Below are positions 17,134 through 24,473 of a stretch of 64,000 nucleotides of DNA, in pieces. Position 1 is the first letter of the stretch; every line of letters starts with the position of its first letter. The DNA is from Cyanobium sp. ATX 6F1 (GTDB lineage Bacteria; Cyanobacteriota; Cyanobacteriia; PCC-6307; Cyanobiaceae): contig NZ_JAGQCS010000003.1 in the NCBI RefSeq assembly GCF_024346315.1, positions 1-64,000 of the forward strand, in the 5' to 3' direction. Below the pieces are notes generated by a model that did no database searches, was not told the origin of the DNA, and was given only the letters and a program-made list of their open reading frames with translations. The translations under genes were made by a program, and so were the position numbers.

Positions 17134-18008
17134 GCGCTGGAGAGGCGCTGCTGGCCGAGGCTGCCCGCAGCCTGATCGACCCCCAGGGGCGGGACCTGGC
17201 CGCCGCGGTGCAGTGGTGGGAGCTGGCGGGGCTGGAGGGTCGCTGGCCGGTGGCGCTGCTCGGCCAGGGGCCGCCCCTGCTGCTGCTCCATGGCTTCGAC
17301 AGCTCGCTGCTGGAGTTCCGGCGCCTGGCGCCCCTGCTCTCGGCCCGTTTCACCCTGGTGATCCCCGACCTCTACGGCTTCGGTTTCTGCCCCCGGCCCA
17401 GCGAGGGTTCCTACAACCCGGCCGGGGTGCTGGCTCACCTGGAGGCCCTGCTGGCGGCCATCGCCGAGCGGATCTCCCCGGACCCAATGGGTCTGATCGG
17501 CGCCTCCATGGGCGGATCGGTGGCGGTGGAGCTGGCCCGTCGGCAGCCCGAGCGCATCGAACGGCTGCTGCTGCTGGCCCCCGCCGGGCTCACCGGCCGG
17601 CCGATGCCGCTGCCGCCCTTGCTGGATCTGTTGGGGGTGCGCTTTCTCGCCCTTCCCGGCGTGCGCCGGGGCCTAGTGCGCACCGCCTTCGCCGACCCCG
17701 CCAGCAGCGTGGGCCCCGCCGAGGAGCAGATCGCCTCGTTGCCCCTGGCGGTGCCCGGCTGGGGGATGGCCCTGGGCCGCTTCGCCCGCAGCGGCGGCTT
17801 CGCCGGCTGCGGTGATCCCCTGCCCCCCCAGCCCCTGCAGGTGCTCTGGGGCGCCAACGATCGCATCCTGCGGCCGGCCCAGAAGCGCGCCGCCCAGGCC
17901 TTGCTGGGGGAGCGCCTGCGGGAGCTGGAGGATTGCGGCCACCTGCCCCATCTCGATCAGCCCCAGCGGGTGGCCGAGGCCTGGGCGTGGGCTGCTGAAC
18001 AGCCATGA
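17130..18008 (+). CDS. Alpha/beta-fold hydrolase
   Basis: The 292-residue protein has the oxyanion motif LLLLHGFDSSLLEFR, the nucleophile elbow LIGASMGGSVAVELA, the acid region VLWGANDRILRP and the catalytic-His region EDCGHLPHLDQP, so the triad is complete. The substrate is not inferable; related proteins sit in lipid or pigment metabolism. The likely start is TTG at 17130, overlapping the previous stop (TTGA), and its own stop overlaps the next ATG, so it is translationally coupled to both neighbours. Confidence 0.8.
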   Translation: MSAGEALLAEAARSLIDPQGRDLAAAVQWWELAGLEGRWPVALLGQGPPLLLLHGFDSSLLEFRRLAPLLSARFTLVIPDLYGFGFCPRPSEGSYNPAGVLAHLEALLAAIAERISPDPMGLIGASMGGSVAVELARRQPERIERLLLLAPAGLTGRPMPLPPLLDLLGVRFLALPGVRRGLVRTAFADPASSVGPAEEQIASLPLAVPGWGMALGRFARSGGFAGCGDPLPPQPLQVLWGANDRILRPAQKRAAQALLGERLRELEDCGHLPHLDQPQRVAEAWAWAAEQP

Positions 18009-18646
18009 GCACTGGCCATGACAACTCCCGCCCCAGCCCTGCGTTGCAGCTGCTGGCCAGCGGCCTGCAGCTCTGGATCCGCCAGCAGTGCCAGGCCGTC
18101 GATGCGCTCGAGCTGCAGCTCCACGGCAGCGCCCTCCAACTCCTGCGCGGTCGCCTGGAGGGGGTGAGTGTGGTGGCCCAGGGGGTCGTCTACCAGCAGT
18201 TGATGTTCGAGCGGGTGGAGCTCACCAGCACCGCGATCCGCGTGCAGATGGGCGGCCTGCTCAAGGGCCAGGGCTTGCAGCTGGAGGAATCGTTCCAGAT
18301 CAGGGGCGCCGTGGCCTTCAGCGGCGAAGGTCTGAACCGCTCGCTCACCAGCCCACCCTGGGGGTGGCTGGGGGACCTGCTGGCGGAGCAGTTGTTGGGG
18401 CGTTCGCCCCTGGGGAGCCTGCGCATCGCCGACGAGGTGCTGGTCCTTGCGGTGGTTGCGGGCGAAGGGTCACCACCCAGCGAGATCTGCGCCATGACCC
18501 AGGCGGTGAAAGGCAGCGTCGAAATCAGAGCGATCGAGGGGAGTGCGGTGGCACGCCTGCCCATGGATCCATCGATTCGCATCGATGAAGCCCGCTTGAG
18601 CAAGGGCAACCTCGAGCTGGAGGGCGAGGCGAGGGTGTTGCCCTGA
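18005..18646 (+). CDS. DUF2993 (LmeA-like) lipid-binding protein
   Basis: The 213-residue protein shows the DUF2993 pattern: SALQLLRGRLEGVSVVAQGV, VELTSTAIRVQ, SFQIRGAVAFSGEGLNRSL near the middle, and the C-terminal strand region DEARLSKGNLELEGEARVLP. Members are thought to bind phospholipids and in cyanobacteria are common cell-envelope proteins. No signal peptide is evident here. The start overlaps the hydrolase gene by 4 bp. Confidence 0.75.
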   Translation: MSTGHDNSRPSPALQLLASGLQLWIRQQCQAVDALELQLHGSALQLLRGRLEGVSVVAQGVVYQQLMFERVELTSTAIRVQMGGLLKGQGLQLEESFQIRGAVAFSGEGLNRSLTSPPWGWLGDLLAEQLLGRSPLGSLRIADEVLVLAVVAGEGSPPSEICAMTQAVKGSVEIRAIEGSAVARLPMDPSIRIDEARLSKGNLELEGEARVLP

Positions 18647-18795
18647 ATGCATAAGGAGAGCCGGTTCTAGATCTTTGTTCCAAGCGCGACAGCTCCACCA
18701 TGCGGTTCCGCTGGCCGACGAGAGCCAGGAAGTTCAACAAAGATCATCAGGGGGCGGCTCAGGAGAATGGCATTGTTAGTCGATTACTGCCTGCA

Positions 18796-19008
18796 TCAAA
18801 GATCACTTGGTTTGAGACCGGTGTTCTTGGCAATTCGAGACAGCATCCTGGGGCCAATCTCCTCGCCATCATGGAATGCAAAGACATAGTCCGGATAGCC
18901 TGCGTGTTCAAGGGTCTTGTGAGATCCTGACTGACGCTTAACTCCCCATCCAATGGACAGCAGGGCTGCTAATACTTTCTTGGCTTTAGCTGACGGCCAA
19001 TGACTCAT
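18796..19008 (-). CDS. hicA: HicA family mRNA interferase toxin
   Basis: The 70-residue protein has the double-stranded RNA-binding-like HicA fold: a start with SAKAKKVLAALLSIGW, then the catalytic His in RQSGSHKTLEH (His at about residue 30) and the conserved tail GPRMLSRIAKNTGL. HicA cleaves mRNA and is blocked by HicB. It lies downstream of hicB with a 4-bp overlap, so antitoxin is made first. It is visibly AT-richer than the core and sits at the edge of the second accessory patch. Confidence 0.9.
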   Translation of the reverse strand: MSHWPSAKAKKVLAALLSIGWGVKRQSGSHKTLEHAGYPDYVFAFHDGEEIGPRMLSRIAKNTGLKPSDL

Positions 19009-19214
19009 GCAGAGAGTGGAAGGGAAAACTGGATGCTGACTGGCTCGGAGTCGCCATTTTCAAGCCGATCAGCGATTACACGAAGGGCTAAGACCTCAGC
19101 TTTTGACATTGCATCAGCAGAGGAACTCCCGTATGCAAGAACTCCAGGCAGCTCGGGCACCTCGGCGATCCAACGACCGTCTACTTCTTCTTCGCACTCC
19201 AAAGTGAAATTCAT
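19005..19214 (-). CDS. hicB: HicB family antitoxin
   Basis: The 69-residue protein has the partial RNase H-like HicB domain (MNFTLECEEEVDGRWIAEVP, then ELPGVLAYGSSSADAMSKAE). There is no C-terminal DNA-binding extension, so autoregulation, if any, may need the complex. ATG 19214 is chosen over the longer frame because AGGGAG (19221-19226, minus strand) lies just upstream and the family starts with this strand. Confidence 0.85.
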   Translation of the reverse strand: MNFTLECEEEVDGRWIAEVPELPGVLAYGSSSADAMSKAEVLALRVIADRLENGDSEPVSIQFSLPLSA

Positions 19215-19235
19215 TTGTAGCTCCCTATTGATGCC

Positions 19236-19244
19236 ATTGTAGCA
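19236..19244 (-). promoter_or_regulatory. Extended -10 promoter candidate for hicBA
   Basis: On the minus strand TGCTACAAT reads as an extended -10 (TGn plus TACAAT, 5/6 to TATAAT). It would start transcription about 15 nt before the hicB ATG, directly upstream of the AGGGAG. No clear -35 is seen, which fits an extended -10 element. Confidence 0.4.
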
Positions 19245-19411
19245 ATATTCCAAGCTAGAGCGCATCCTGTTCCTCCGCTCAGCCCGGCGCCCTTCCCAGA
19301 GATTCGGCTAAGTTGTTATTGGATGGTTTCTGTGAACCACCGCTGAGAGAGCACCCCTTTCTGAGAACCGCGTCTCAAGGGCATCGGGCTCACAGCAAGA
19401 ACCCAGTTGAA

Positions 19412-19608
19412 TTAGAGGCTTTTAGACCCTTCTCCATAGGCTTGGCCGTGATTCTCGGGTGCGAGAACCACTTGTTCATGACGCCACACAATGTCTGCCG
19501 GGTTGCGGACACAAACGGCCCACGATTGAGAACATTGATATAGATCATGGTCGTGCTCACGTTTTGATGGTGCAGAAGTTCCCTGATCGTGTGGATGTCC
19601 TGGCTGCC
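19412..19608 (-). pseudogene. Integron integrase (IntI-type tyrosine recombinase), C-terminal relic
   Basis: The minus strand encodes SQDIHTIRELLHHQNVSTT followed by MIYINVLNRGP, the catalytic C-terminal block of IntI proteins (typical DIRTVQELLGHxDVxTTMIYTHVLNRG), with the nucleophilic Tyr kept. After a frameshift near 19520 the other frame gives VRNPADIVWRHE, matching the IntI ending (V)RSPxD. Upstream, a KWRYPLSPRQL segment may be what is left of the FPS region, but the catalytic Arg/His box HSFATHLL is missing. Stop TAA is at 19412-19414. Non-functional; likely orientation would put any attI and cassettes to the right. Confidence 0.7.
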
Positions 19609-19733
19609 CTGCAGTTGACGAGGGGAAAGCGGGTAGCGCCACTTCAAGTCATTGGAGAACAGCCTTGAGGCATCCCGTGGCGTTGTCAATCCATTCCGCT
19701 GTGCTGGCCTGAGCGCTGTAGCCCAGGCCTCCC

Positions 19734-20249
19734 TCAGGTCTCCTGTGCAGTTTCAGGGCTGCTCTCGCCGCAGCGTTTCAGCACGGCATGAATCACTTCC
19801 GGAGCGATCCTGAAATCACTGCCATGCAGTTGGGACAACACGGCCCGAGCTGACGGGATCAAATGGCGCGCTCGGGCCATGCCGATGACCGCGGCTGTAC
19901 CTGCCATCGACAGCCCCAAGCCCTGGGCCACGGCCCGCCCTGAGCGCTCGTCGATCAGCAGCAGCGCCGGGCCCGGATGCGCCAGGGCCAGGCGAATGCT
20001 GGCCGCTTCTCCCTCATCGAGATCCGGCAGGTCAGGCCCGTCTGGAATGGGACCAGCAATCTGCAGCCAGCCAGCCTCCAACGCAGCGGTGATGCGCGCT
20101 TCTTCCGCAGGGAAGCCTCCGGTGATGACCTCAGCGGCGACCACTTCTGGGATGAGGACCTCCCCGAACAGCTCCTTCAGCCAGCCGATCCCGTTCACAC
20201 GGGCGAGGCCGATCAGAGGGCTGGCGTCGCTGATGACGACTGCAGCCAT
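19734..20249 (-). CDS. PIN-domain toxin (DUF3368 type)
   Basis: The 171-residue protein opens with the PIN metal-site strand VVISDASPLIGLARV and contains further acidic positions in PEVVAAEV, DEGEAASIRLAL and LLIDERSGRAVAQ, giving the usual four-acid nuclease site. DUF3368 proteins are putative VapC-like RNases. Its start overlaps the 3' end of the antitoxin gene by 37 bp, indicating translational coupling. It is next to the integrase relic. Confidence 0.85.
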   Translation of the reverse strand: MAAVVISDASPLIGLARVNGIGWLKELFGEVLIPEVVAAEVITGGFPAEEARITAALEAGWLQIAGPIPDGPDLPDLDEGEAASIRLALAHPGPALLLIDERSGRAVAQGLGLSMAGTAAVIGMARARHLIPSARAVLSQLHGSDFRIAPEVIHAVLKRCGESSPETAQET

Positions 20250-20575
20250 TGCTCCAGGGTGTCAAGGTCGGCGTTGGCTTCGGCTTCCGTCAGCCGGATC
20301 ACCGGAATCCCCAGCCGTGAGAGGTGGGAGATGAAGGCGGCCGTGTCCATCTCGGCGACCCGGGCGGCGCGGGCCAGGGACAGCTCACCATCGCGGAACA
20401 GGGCCGTGGCCAGCGCGGGCCGCACGCCCGGTGCCTGCAGCAGTCCGTCCTGATCGAGGCCCATCAACACCGCATCGGGATGGTCCCTGTTGAGCACGAC
20501 GACCATGCCCTGCTTGGACTGGCGCAGGGCCTCGGCCGGATTGTTCTTGAGGCCGCTGACGCTGACGGCATGCAT
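20213..20575 (-). CDS. Antitoxin with Phd-like start and UPF0175-type tail
   Basis: The 120-residue protein begins with a Phd/YefM-like segment (VSVSGLKNNPAEALRQSKQG, then VVVLNRDHPDAVLM) and continues with a UPF0175-like helix-turn-helix (LSLARAARVAEMDTAAFISH, then LSRLGIPVIRLTEAE). UPF0175 proteins are the usual partners of DUF3368 PIN toxins. The combination suggests a fused two-part antitoxin in which one part could bind DNA and the other the toxin. Confidence 0.8.
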   Translation of the reverse strand: MHAVSVSGLKNNPAEALRQSKQGMVVVLNRDHPDAVLMGLDQDGLLQAPGVRPALATALFRDGELSLARAARVAEMDTAAFISHLSRLGIPVIRLTEAEANADLDTLEQWLQSSSATPAL

Positions 20576-20621
20576 AGCCCATCCCTCCAGGGATGATCTG
20601 ATGGGATGATCCTAAGGGCGA

Positions 20622-21254
20622 TTGAGAAGGGAGGAGGTTTGCCCACTGGTGGCAATAGCCAAAAGCAGCACCAAGCCTTTGGCCTCCAGGAGTCGCAGCC
20701 GATCCCGCAACAAGTGGCTGCCGCTATCTCCGAACGAGCAGCAAGCCCGCGCCGCCGCCAAGGGCGCCCCGCTGCTGGAGCCCTGGCGCGAACACAACAC
20801 CTTGCGTGGACTGCGGGATCGGCTGCAGCTGGCTTTCGACTGCTGGAACCTGCTCGATGCTCCCGACGGCACCAGTCGCCGCTCGGTCTACCTGCCCCCT
20901 GGCGTCAAGGAGCCGGACTCCTCATACCGCAACCGGATCGAGAACGCCCGGCCCACCGGCTTTTTCCGTGACGCGCTGCCTCACACCCTGCAGGCGGTGA
21001 TCGGTGATGTGGATGGACGCGGCACCGATCTGGGGGTATTTCTGTTCATCGCCGATCTGTTGGTGCTGCGCGATGGCGGCTGCCGGACCATCAATCCAAT
21101 GACTGCGAAACAACCTGATTGCCAATGTGGCTGTCAATCGCTGGATGGGCCTGTGCCAGCCATTTCGTTGCGACTTGCGACGGAGAAAAGCTGCCTTGAG
21201 ATGAGAAAGTTTGTGGCAACCTTCACCCTGCCGATCAATTGTTGGGTTTATTGA
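20622..21254 (+). pseudogene. Probable phage portal protein fragment (DUF4055-like)
   Basis: The open frame contains WREHNTLRGLRDRLQLAFDC, SVYLPPGVKEPDSSYRNRIE and DVDGRGTDLGVFLFIADLL, a pattern I associate with DUF4055-type portal proteins of tailed phages, which are normally above 400 residues. The middle appears deleted between FFRDAL and LQAVIGDV, and after DGGC the frame runs into unrelated sequence. A cargo-like remnant of a prophage or transducing event is the likely origin. The family assignment is uncertain. Confidence 0.4.
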
Positions 21255-21365
21255 GTTACTTCGTTTCACTGGTCTGGCTCCTGTGTCACGTTTTCAGGGA
21301 GCCCTCATCGAAAAGGTTTGCTCCCTCAGCTTCGCCCAGAAACGTTCTACTCAGGACAGTCTTCT

Positions 21366-22283
21366 TCAAGAAACCAGTGGCACCAGCAGCGTGACGAAAT
21401 AAAAGACCACCGCCGGTGTGAACAGGTAGCTGTCGATGCGATCGAGGATACCCCCGTGGCCGGGGATGGCATCGCCTGAATCCTTCACGCCCGCATCCCG
21501 TTTCATCATCGATTCGGTCAGGTCGCCCACGAGGGCGAACACCGCCACCACACCGCCCAGCAGGCCCCCCAGGGCCCATCCCCCCCAGGGCCAACCCAGC
21601 AGCACGCCGCCGATCGCGCCGGTCAGCACGGCACAGCCCATCCCCCCCAGGGCCCCCTCAACCGTTTTGCCCGGGGAGATCGGCGAGAGCGGATGGCGCC
21701 CGAGCCGGCGCCCGATCACGTAGGAGCCGATGTCGGTGGCGACGATCAGCAGGCAGGCCAGCAGGGTGAAGGCCATGCCCGGGCCCAGGGGCCAGGGGGC
21801 GCCCACCAGATGGGGGGCCAGGGCTTCGCCTGTGAGGTCGCGCAGCTTGAGCCAGTGGCTGGGCAGAAAGCCCAGGTAGAAGAGCCCGAAGATCGAGGCG
21901 GCGATGTCGGCGATCGTGCCGGTGACCGGCTGCAGCAGCAGCCAGCCGCAGATCGCCGCCCCCGACACCGGCAGCACCGCCGCCGCCAGTTCGGTGGCGC
22001 GCTCGCCGCCGCCGCTGGCGGCCTGGGTGGCCAGCAGCAGCACCTGGCAGAGCACCAGGGTGGTCTTGGTGGCGGGCCGGATCCCCTTGAACTGCGCCAG
22101 GCGGAAGAACTCCAGCAGGCCCAGGTGAACCAGCACGCACACCGCCAGGGTGAACCACCAACTCCCCAGACTCACCACCACCAGACCGAAACCGCCTGCC
22201 GCCAGACCACTCACCACCCGGGGGAGGGAGGTGCGCTGGCGCGGTCCCGGCAGAGGGGGATCGGCGGGGATCAGCGGGCTCAA
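21366..22283 (-). CDS. cdsA: Phosphatidate cytidylyltransferase CdsA
   Basis: The 305-residue integral membrane enzyme makes CDP-diacylglycerol from phosphatidate and CTP, the branch point to phosphatidylglycerol. The family signature is complete near the C-terminus: MKRDAGVKDSGDAIPGHGG followed by ILDRIDS. About eight hydrophobic segments are present. Its ATG overlaps the cbiT stop by 4 bp, so it is the last gene of the decarboxylase-cbiT-cdsA operon. Confidence 0.93.
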   Translation of the reverse strand: MSPLIPADPPLPGPRQRTSLPRVVSGLAAGGFGLVVVSLGSWWFTLAVCVLVHLGLLEFFRLAQFKGIRPATKTTLVLCQVLLLATQAASGGGERATELAAAVLPVSGAAICGWLLLQPVTGTIADIAASIFGLFYLGFLPSHWLKLRDLTGEALAPHLVGAPWPLGPGMAFTLLACLLIVATDIGSYVIGRRLGRHPLSPISPGKTVEGALGGMGCAVLTGAIGGVLLGWPWGGWALGGLLGGVVAVFALVGDLTESMMKRDAGVKDSGDAIPGHGGILDRIDSYLFTPAVVFYFVTLLVPLVS

Positions 22284-22921
22284 AGGGGGCGTTCGGCGGC
22301 GATCAGGAACAGGGGTTCGGCCGCCGCCAGCCTGGCTTGGCTGCCCCGTCGCTGCATGCGGTGCACGGTGGCCTGCACCACCTGCACGTCATGGGCCTGC
22401 AACTGGCCCAGGGTGTCGGTGGCATCCACCAGCCCCTCCAGGCTCGTGGTGCTGATCACCAGCCGGCCCCCCGGCTGCAGCGCCTGCCAGACGGCGTTCA
22501 GCACATCCGCCAGGGGACGCCCCACCTCCAGCAGCACCCGGTCGGGGTTGGCGGGCAGCCTGTTCAGATCGCTCGGGGCCTGACCCTCGTGGATGTGCAG
22601 GTTGCTGATGCCGAAGCGGCGGCGGTTGCGCTTGAGCAGCTCGATCGCTTCGGGGTCTCGCTCCAGGGTGTGCACGGCTCCGGCGGGCATCAGCCGGGCG
22701 ATTTCCAGGGCCAGGGCGCCGGTGCCGCCCCCCACGTCCCACACCAGCGACTGGGCCCTGGGGCGCAGGTGGGCCAGCAGCATCACCCGCAGTTCAAGCG
22801 GCGTAGGGCTGAAGCCTGGGGCGTCCTCGAAGCTGCTGTCCGGCACCCCGGGGGTGACGAAATCCCACTGGAAGGGTTCGACGGGCACGCCCCCAGCAGC
22901 TGCTTGCATGGGCGTGCTCAA
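22280..22921 (-). CDS. cbiT: Precorrin/cobalt-precorrin-6B (C15) methyltransferase CbiT
   Basis: The 213-residue SAM enzyme methylates C15 of the corrin ring and decarboxylates the C12 acetate side chain in B12 synthesis. It starts with the CbiT-typical DFVTPGVPDSSFE, then motif I VWDVGGGTGALALEIARLMP, followed by HTLERDPEAIELLKRNRRRF and VLLEVGRPLADVL. The CbiE half found fused in CobL proteins is absent. It overlaps both neighbours by 4 bp. Confidence 0.88.
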   Translation of the reverse strand: MSTPMQAAAGGVPVEPFQWDFVTPGVPDSSFEDAPGFSPTPLELRVMLLAHLRPRAQSLVWDVGGGTGALALEIARLMPAGAVHTLERDPEAIELLKRNRRRFGISNLHIHEGQAPSDLNRLPANPDRVLLEVGRPLADVLNAVWQALQPGGRLVISTTSLEGLVDATDTLGQLQAHDVQVVQATVHRMQRRGSQARLAAAEPLFLIAAERPL

Positions 22922-24339
22922 TCCGCCAGGACGCTCACCGTATCAGCGATCTGGCCGGGCCAGAGTGCCCGCTGACGCCGCAGCCAATCGGCGCGCTCGG
23001 CGTCGATCCGCTCACCGGGGATCAGCAGGGGAATGCCGGGTGGGTAGGGGCAGAGCGGCTCCGCCGCCAGCCGTCCGGCGGCCTGCGCCAGGGGCACCGG
23101 CTCGGCCCGGGCTCGCCAGGCCACGGCGGGGGCCAGCTCCGGTTCGGCCACCAGGGGCAGCGGTGGCGCCGAGAAGGCGGGCAGGGGGGTGCCCCCGAGT
23201 TCTCGCCCCAACTGCTTGAGCTGCTTCCCCAACCGGGGGATCAGCCGGCTGGGGGGGCGCAGCCCCAGGCAGAAGGTGAGGCAGCCCGGTTCGGGCAGTT
23301 CGGCGATCACGCCGCGTTCCAGCAGCCACTGGTCGGCGTCGAGGCCTTGGATCCCCAGGGCCGCTGCGTGCAGTACCAGCCGCAGGGGATCGTCGTTGGC
23401 CACAACGGGCAGCCCCTGGCGTTCCAGGGCCGCGCGCAGCCGCAGACCCAGCTCCAGCGAGCGCCCCAGCCGCCGCCGGCCGTCGGGGCCGTGCAAATGC
23501 GCCAGGGCCGCTTCGCAGGAGGCCAGCAGCAGGGCGCTGGGGCTGGAGGTCTGCAGCCAGAGCAGCGCCCGTTCCACAGCCGCCGGGTCCACCCTGGCGG
23601 AGGCGCCTGGGCCCAGCAGCAGCACGGCGCTCTGGGCCAGGCCGCCGGCGGCCTTCTGCAGCGACTGCACCACCAGATCGGCGCCGCTGGCCAGGGCCCC
23701 CTGCGGCAGCAAGGGATCGAGACCGAAGTGGGCGCCGTGGGCCTCATCCACCAGCAGCGGCAGACCGCGTCGGTGCACCAGCTCCACCAGCGGGGGCAGA
23801 TCGGCCGCCAGCCCCTGATAGGTGGGGTTCACCAGCACCACTGCTGCCAGCTCACCTTTTGCCAGTTCCCCCCCCGCCAGCTCCCCCGCCGCCTGCAGCA
23901 CCCGCTCCAGGTGGGCGGCATCGGGGGGCAGCCAGAGGCCGGTGGCCGGATCGAAGGGCAGATCGAAGAGCACCGGGCGGAGCTGAGCGAGCACGCAGCC
24001 GTGCAGCAACGAGCGGTGCAGGTTGCGGGGCAGCAGCACCCGCGAGCCGGGCGGGCAGAGCCCGAGCAGCGCCACCTGCAAGAGCCCGCTGGCGCCATTG
24101 ACCCCGAACCAGCAGCGCTGGGCCCCGAGCAGCTTGGCCGCGGCGGCCTGGCTTTCGGCCACCGCGCCGTCGTGCTCCAGGGGCCCGCCGATGCTGGGCA
24201 GTTCCGGCAGGTCCCAGGAGCCGGGGGGCTGGCGCAGCAGCCGCTTCAGATCGGGCGCCAGGCCCCGGCCCCGGCCATGGGCCGGCAGGTGCAGGGCGAG
24301 GTCGGCCCGGGCCAGGCGCAGGGCATTCAGCAGGCCCAT
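22918..24339 (-). CDS. Orn/Lys/Arg decarboxylase-like PLP enzyme
   Basis: The 473-residue fold type I PLP enzyme has the family start ALHLPAHGRGRGL, ELPSIGGPLEHDGAVAESQ, the active-site lid VNPTYQGLAADL, the cofactor Asp in LLVDEAHGAHFG and the Schiff-base Lys in LVVQSLQKAAGG. It resembles short cyanobacterial members of the SpeA/CadA-type decarboxylase family that lack the response-regulator-like N-terminal wing; substrate unresolved. ATG 24339 is used because it precedes the conserved start; a longer frame begins at 24381. First gene of the operon with cbiT and cdsA. Confidence 0.8.
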   Translation of the reverse strand: MGLLNALRLARADLALHLPAHGRGRGLAPDLKRLLRQPPGSWDLPELPSIGGPLEHDGAVAESQAAAAKLLGAQRCWFGVNGASGLLQVALLGLCPPGSRVLLPRNLHRSLLHGCVLAQLRPVLFDLPFDPATGLWLPPDAAHLERVLQAAGELAGGELAKGELAAVVLVNPTYQGLAADLPPLVELVHRRGLPLLVDEAHGAHFGLDPLLPQGALASGADLVVQSLQKAAGGLAQSAVLLLGPGASARVDPAAVERALLWLQTSSPSALLLASCEAALAHLHGPDGRRRLGRSLELGLRLRAALERQGLPVVANDDPLRLVLHAAALGIQGLDADQWLLERGVIAELPEPGCLTFCLGLRPPSRLIPRLGKQLKQLGRELGGTPLPAFSAPPLPLVAEPELAPAVAWRARAEPVPLAQAAGRLAAEPLCPYPPGIPLLIPGERIDAERADWLRRQRALWPGQIADTVSVLAD

Positions 24340-24473
24340 GGCTCCCCGGAAGGTGTTCCTAGAGTCTGCAGACACGACCAAGGTCCCGGGAGAACCACGC
24401 CATCGCCGACGCCGCCCTTCCCCTGCGCTACGACCCCAAGGGTGACCTGCGCTGGCTCCTGCTTCGCCCCTGG

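Noticed and set aside
18525-18740. Minus-strand frame with LALVGQRNRMVELSRL, possible transposase or antitoxin piece
   Set aside because: Too short and without a recognisable family; it also overlaps the end of the supported DUF2993 gene on the other strand.
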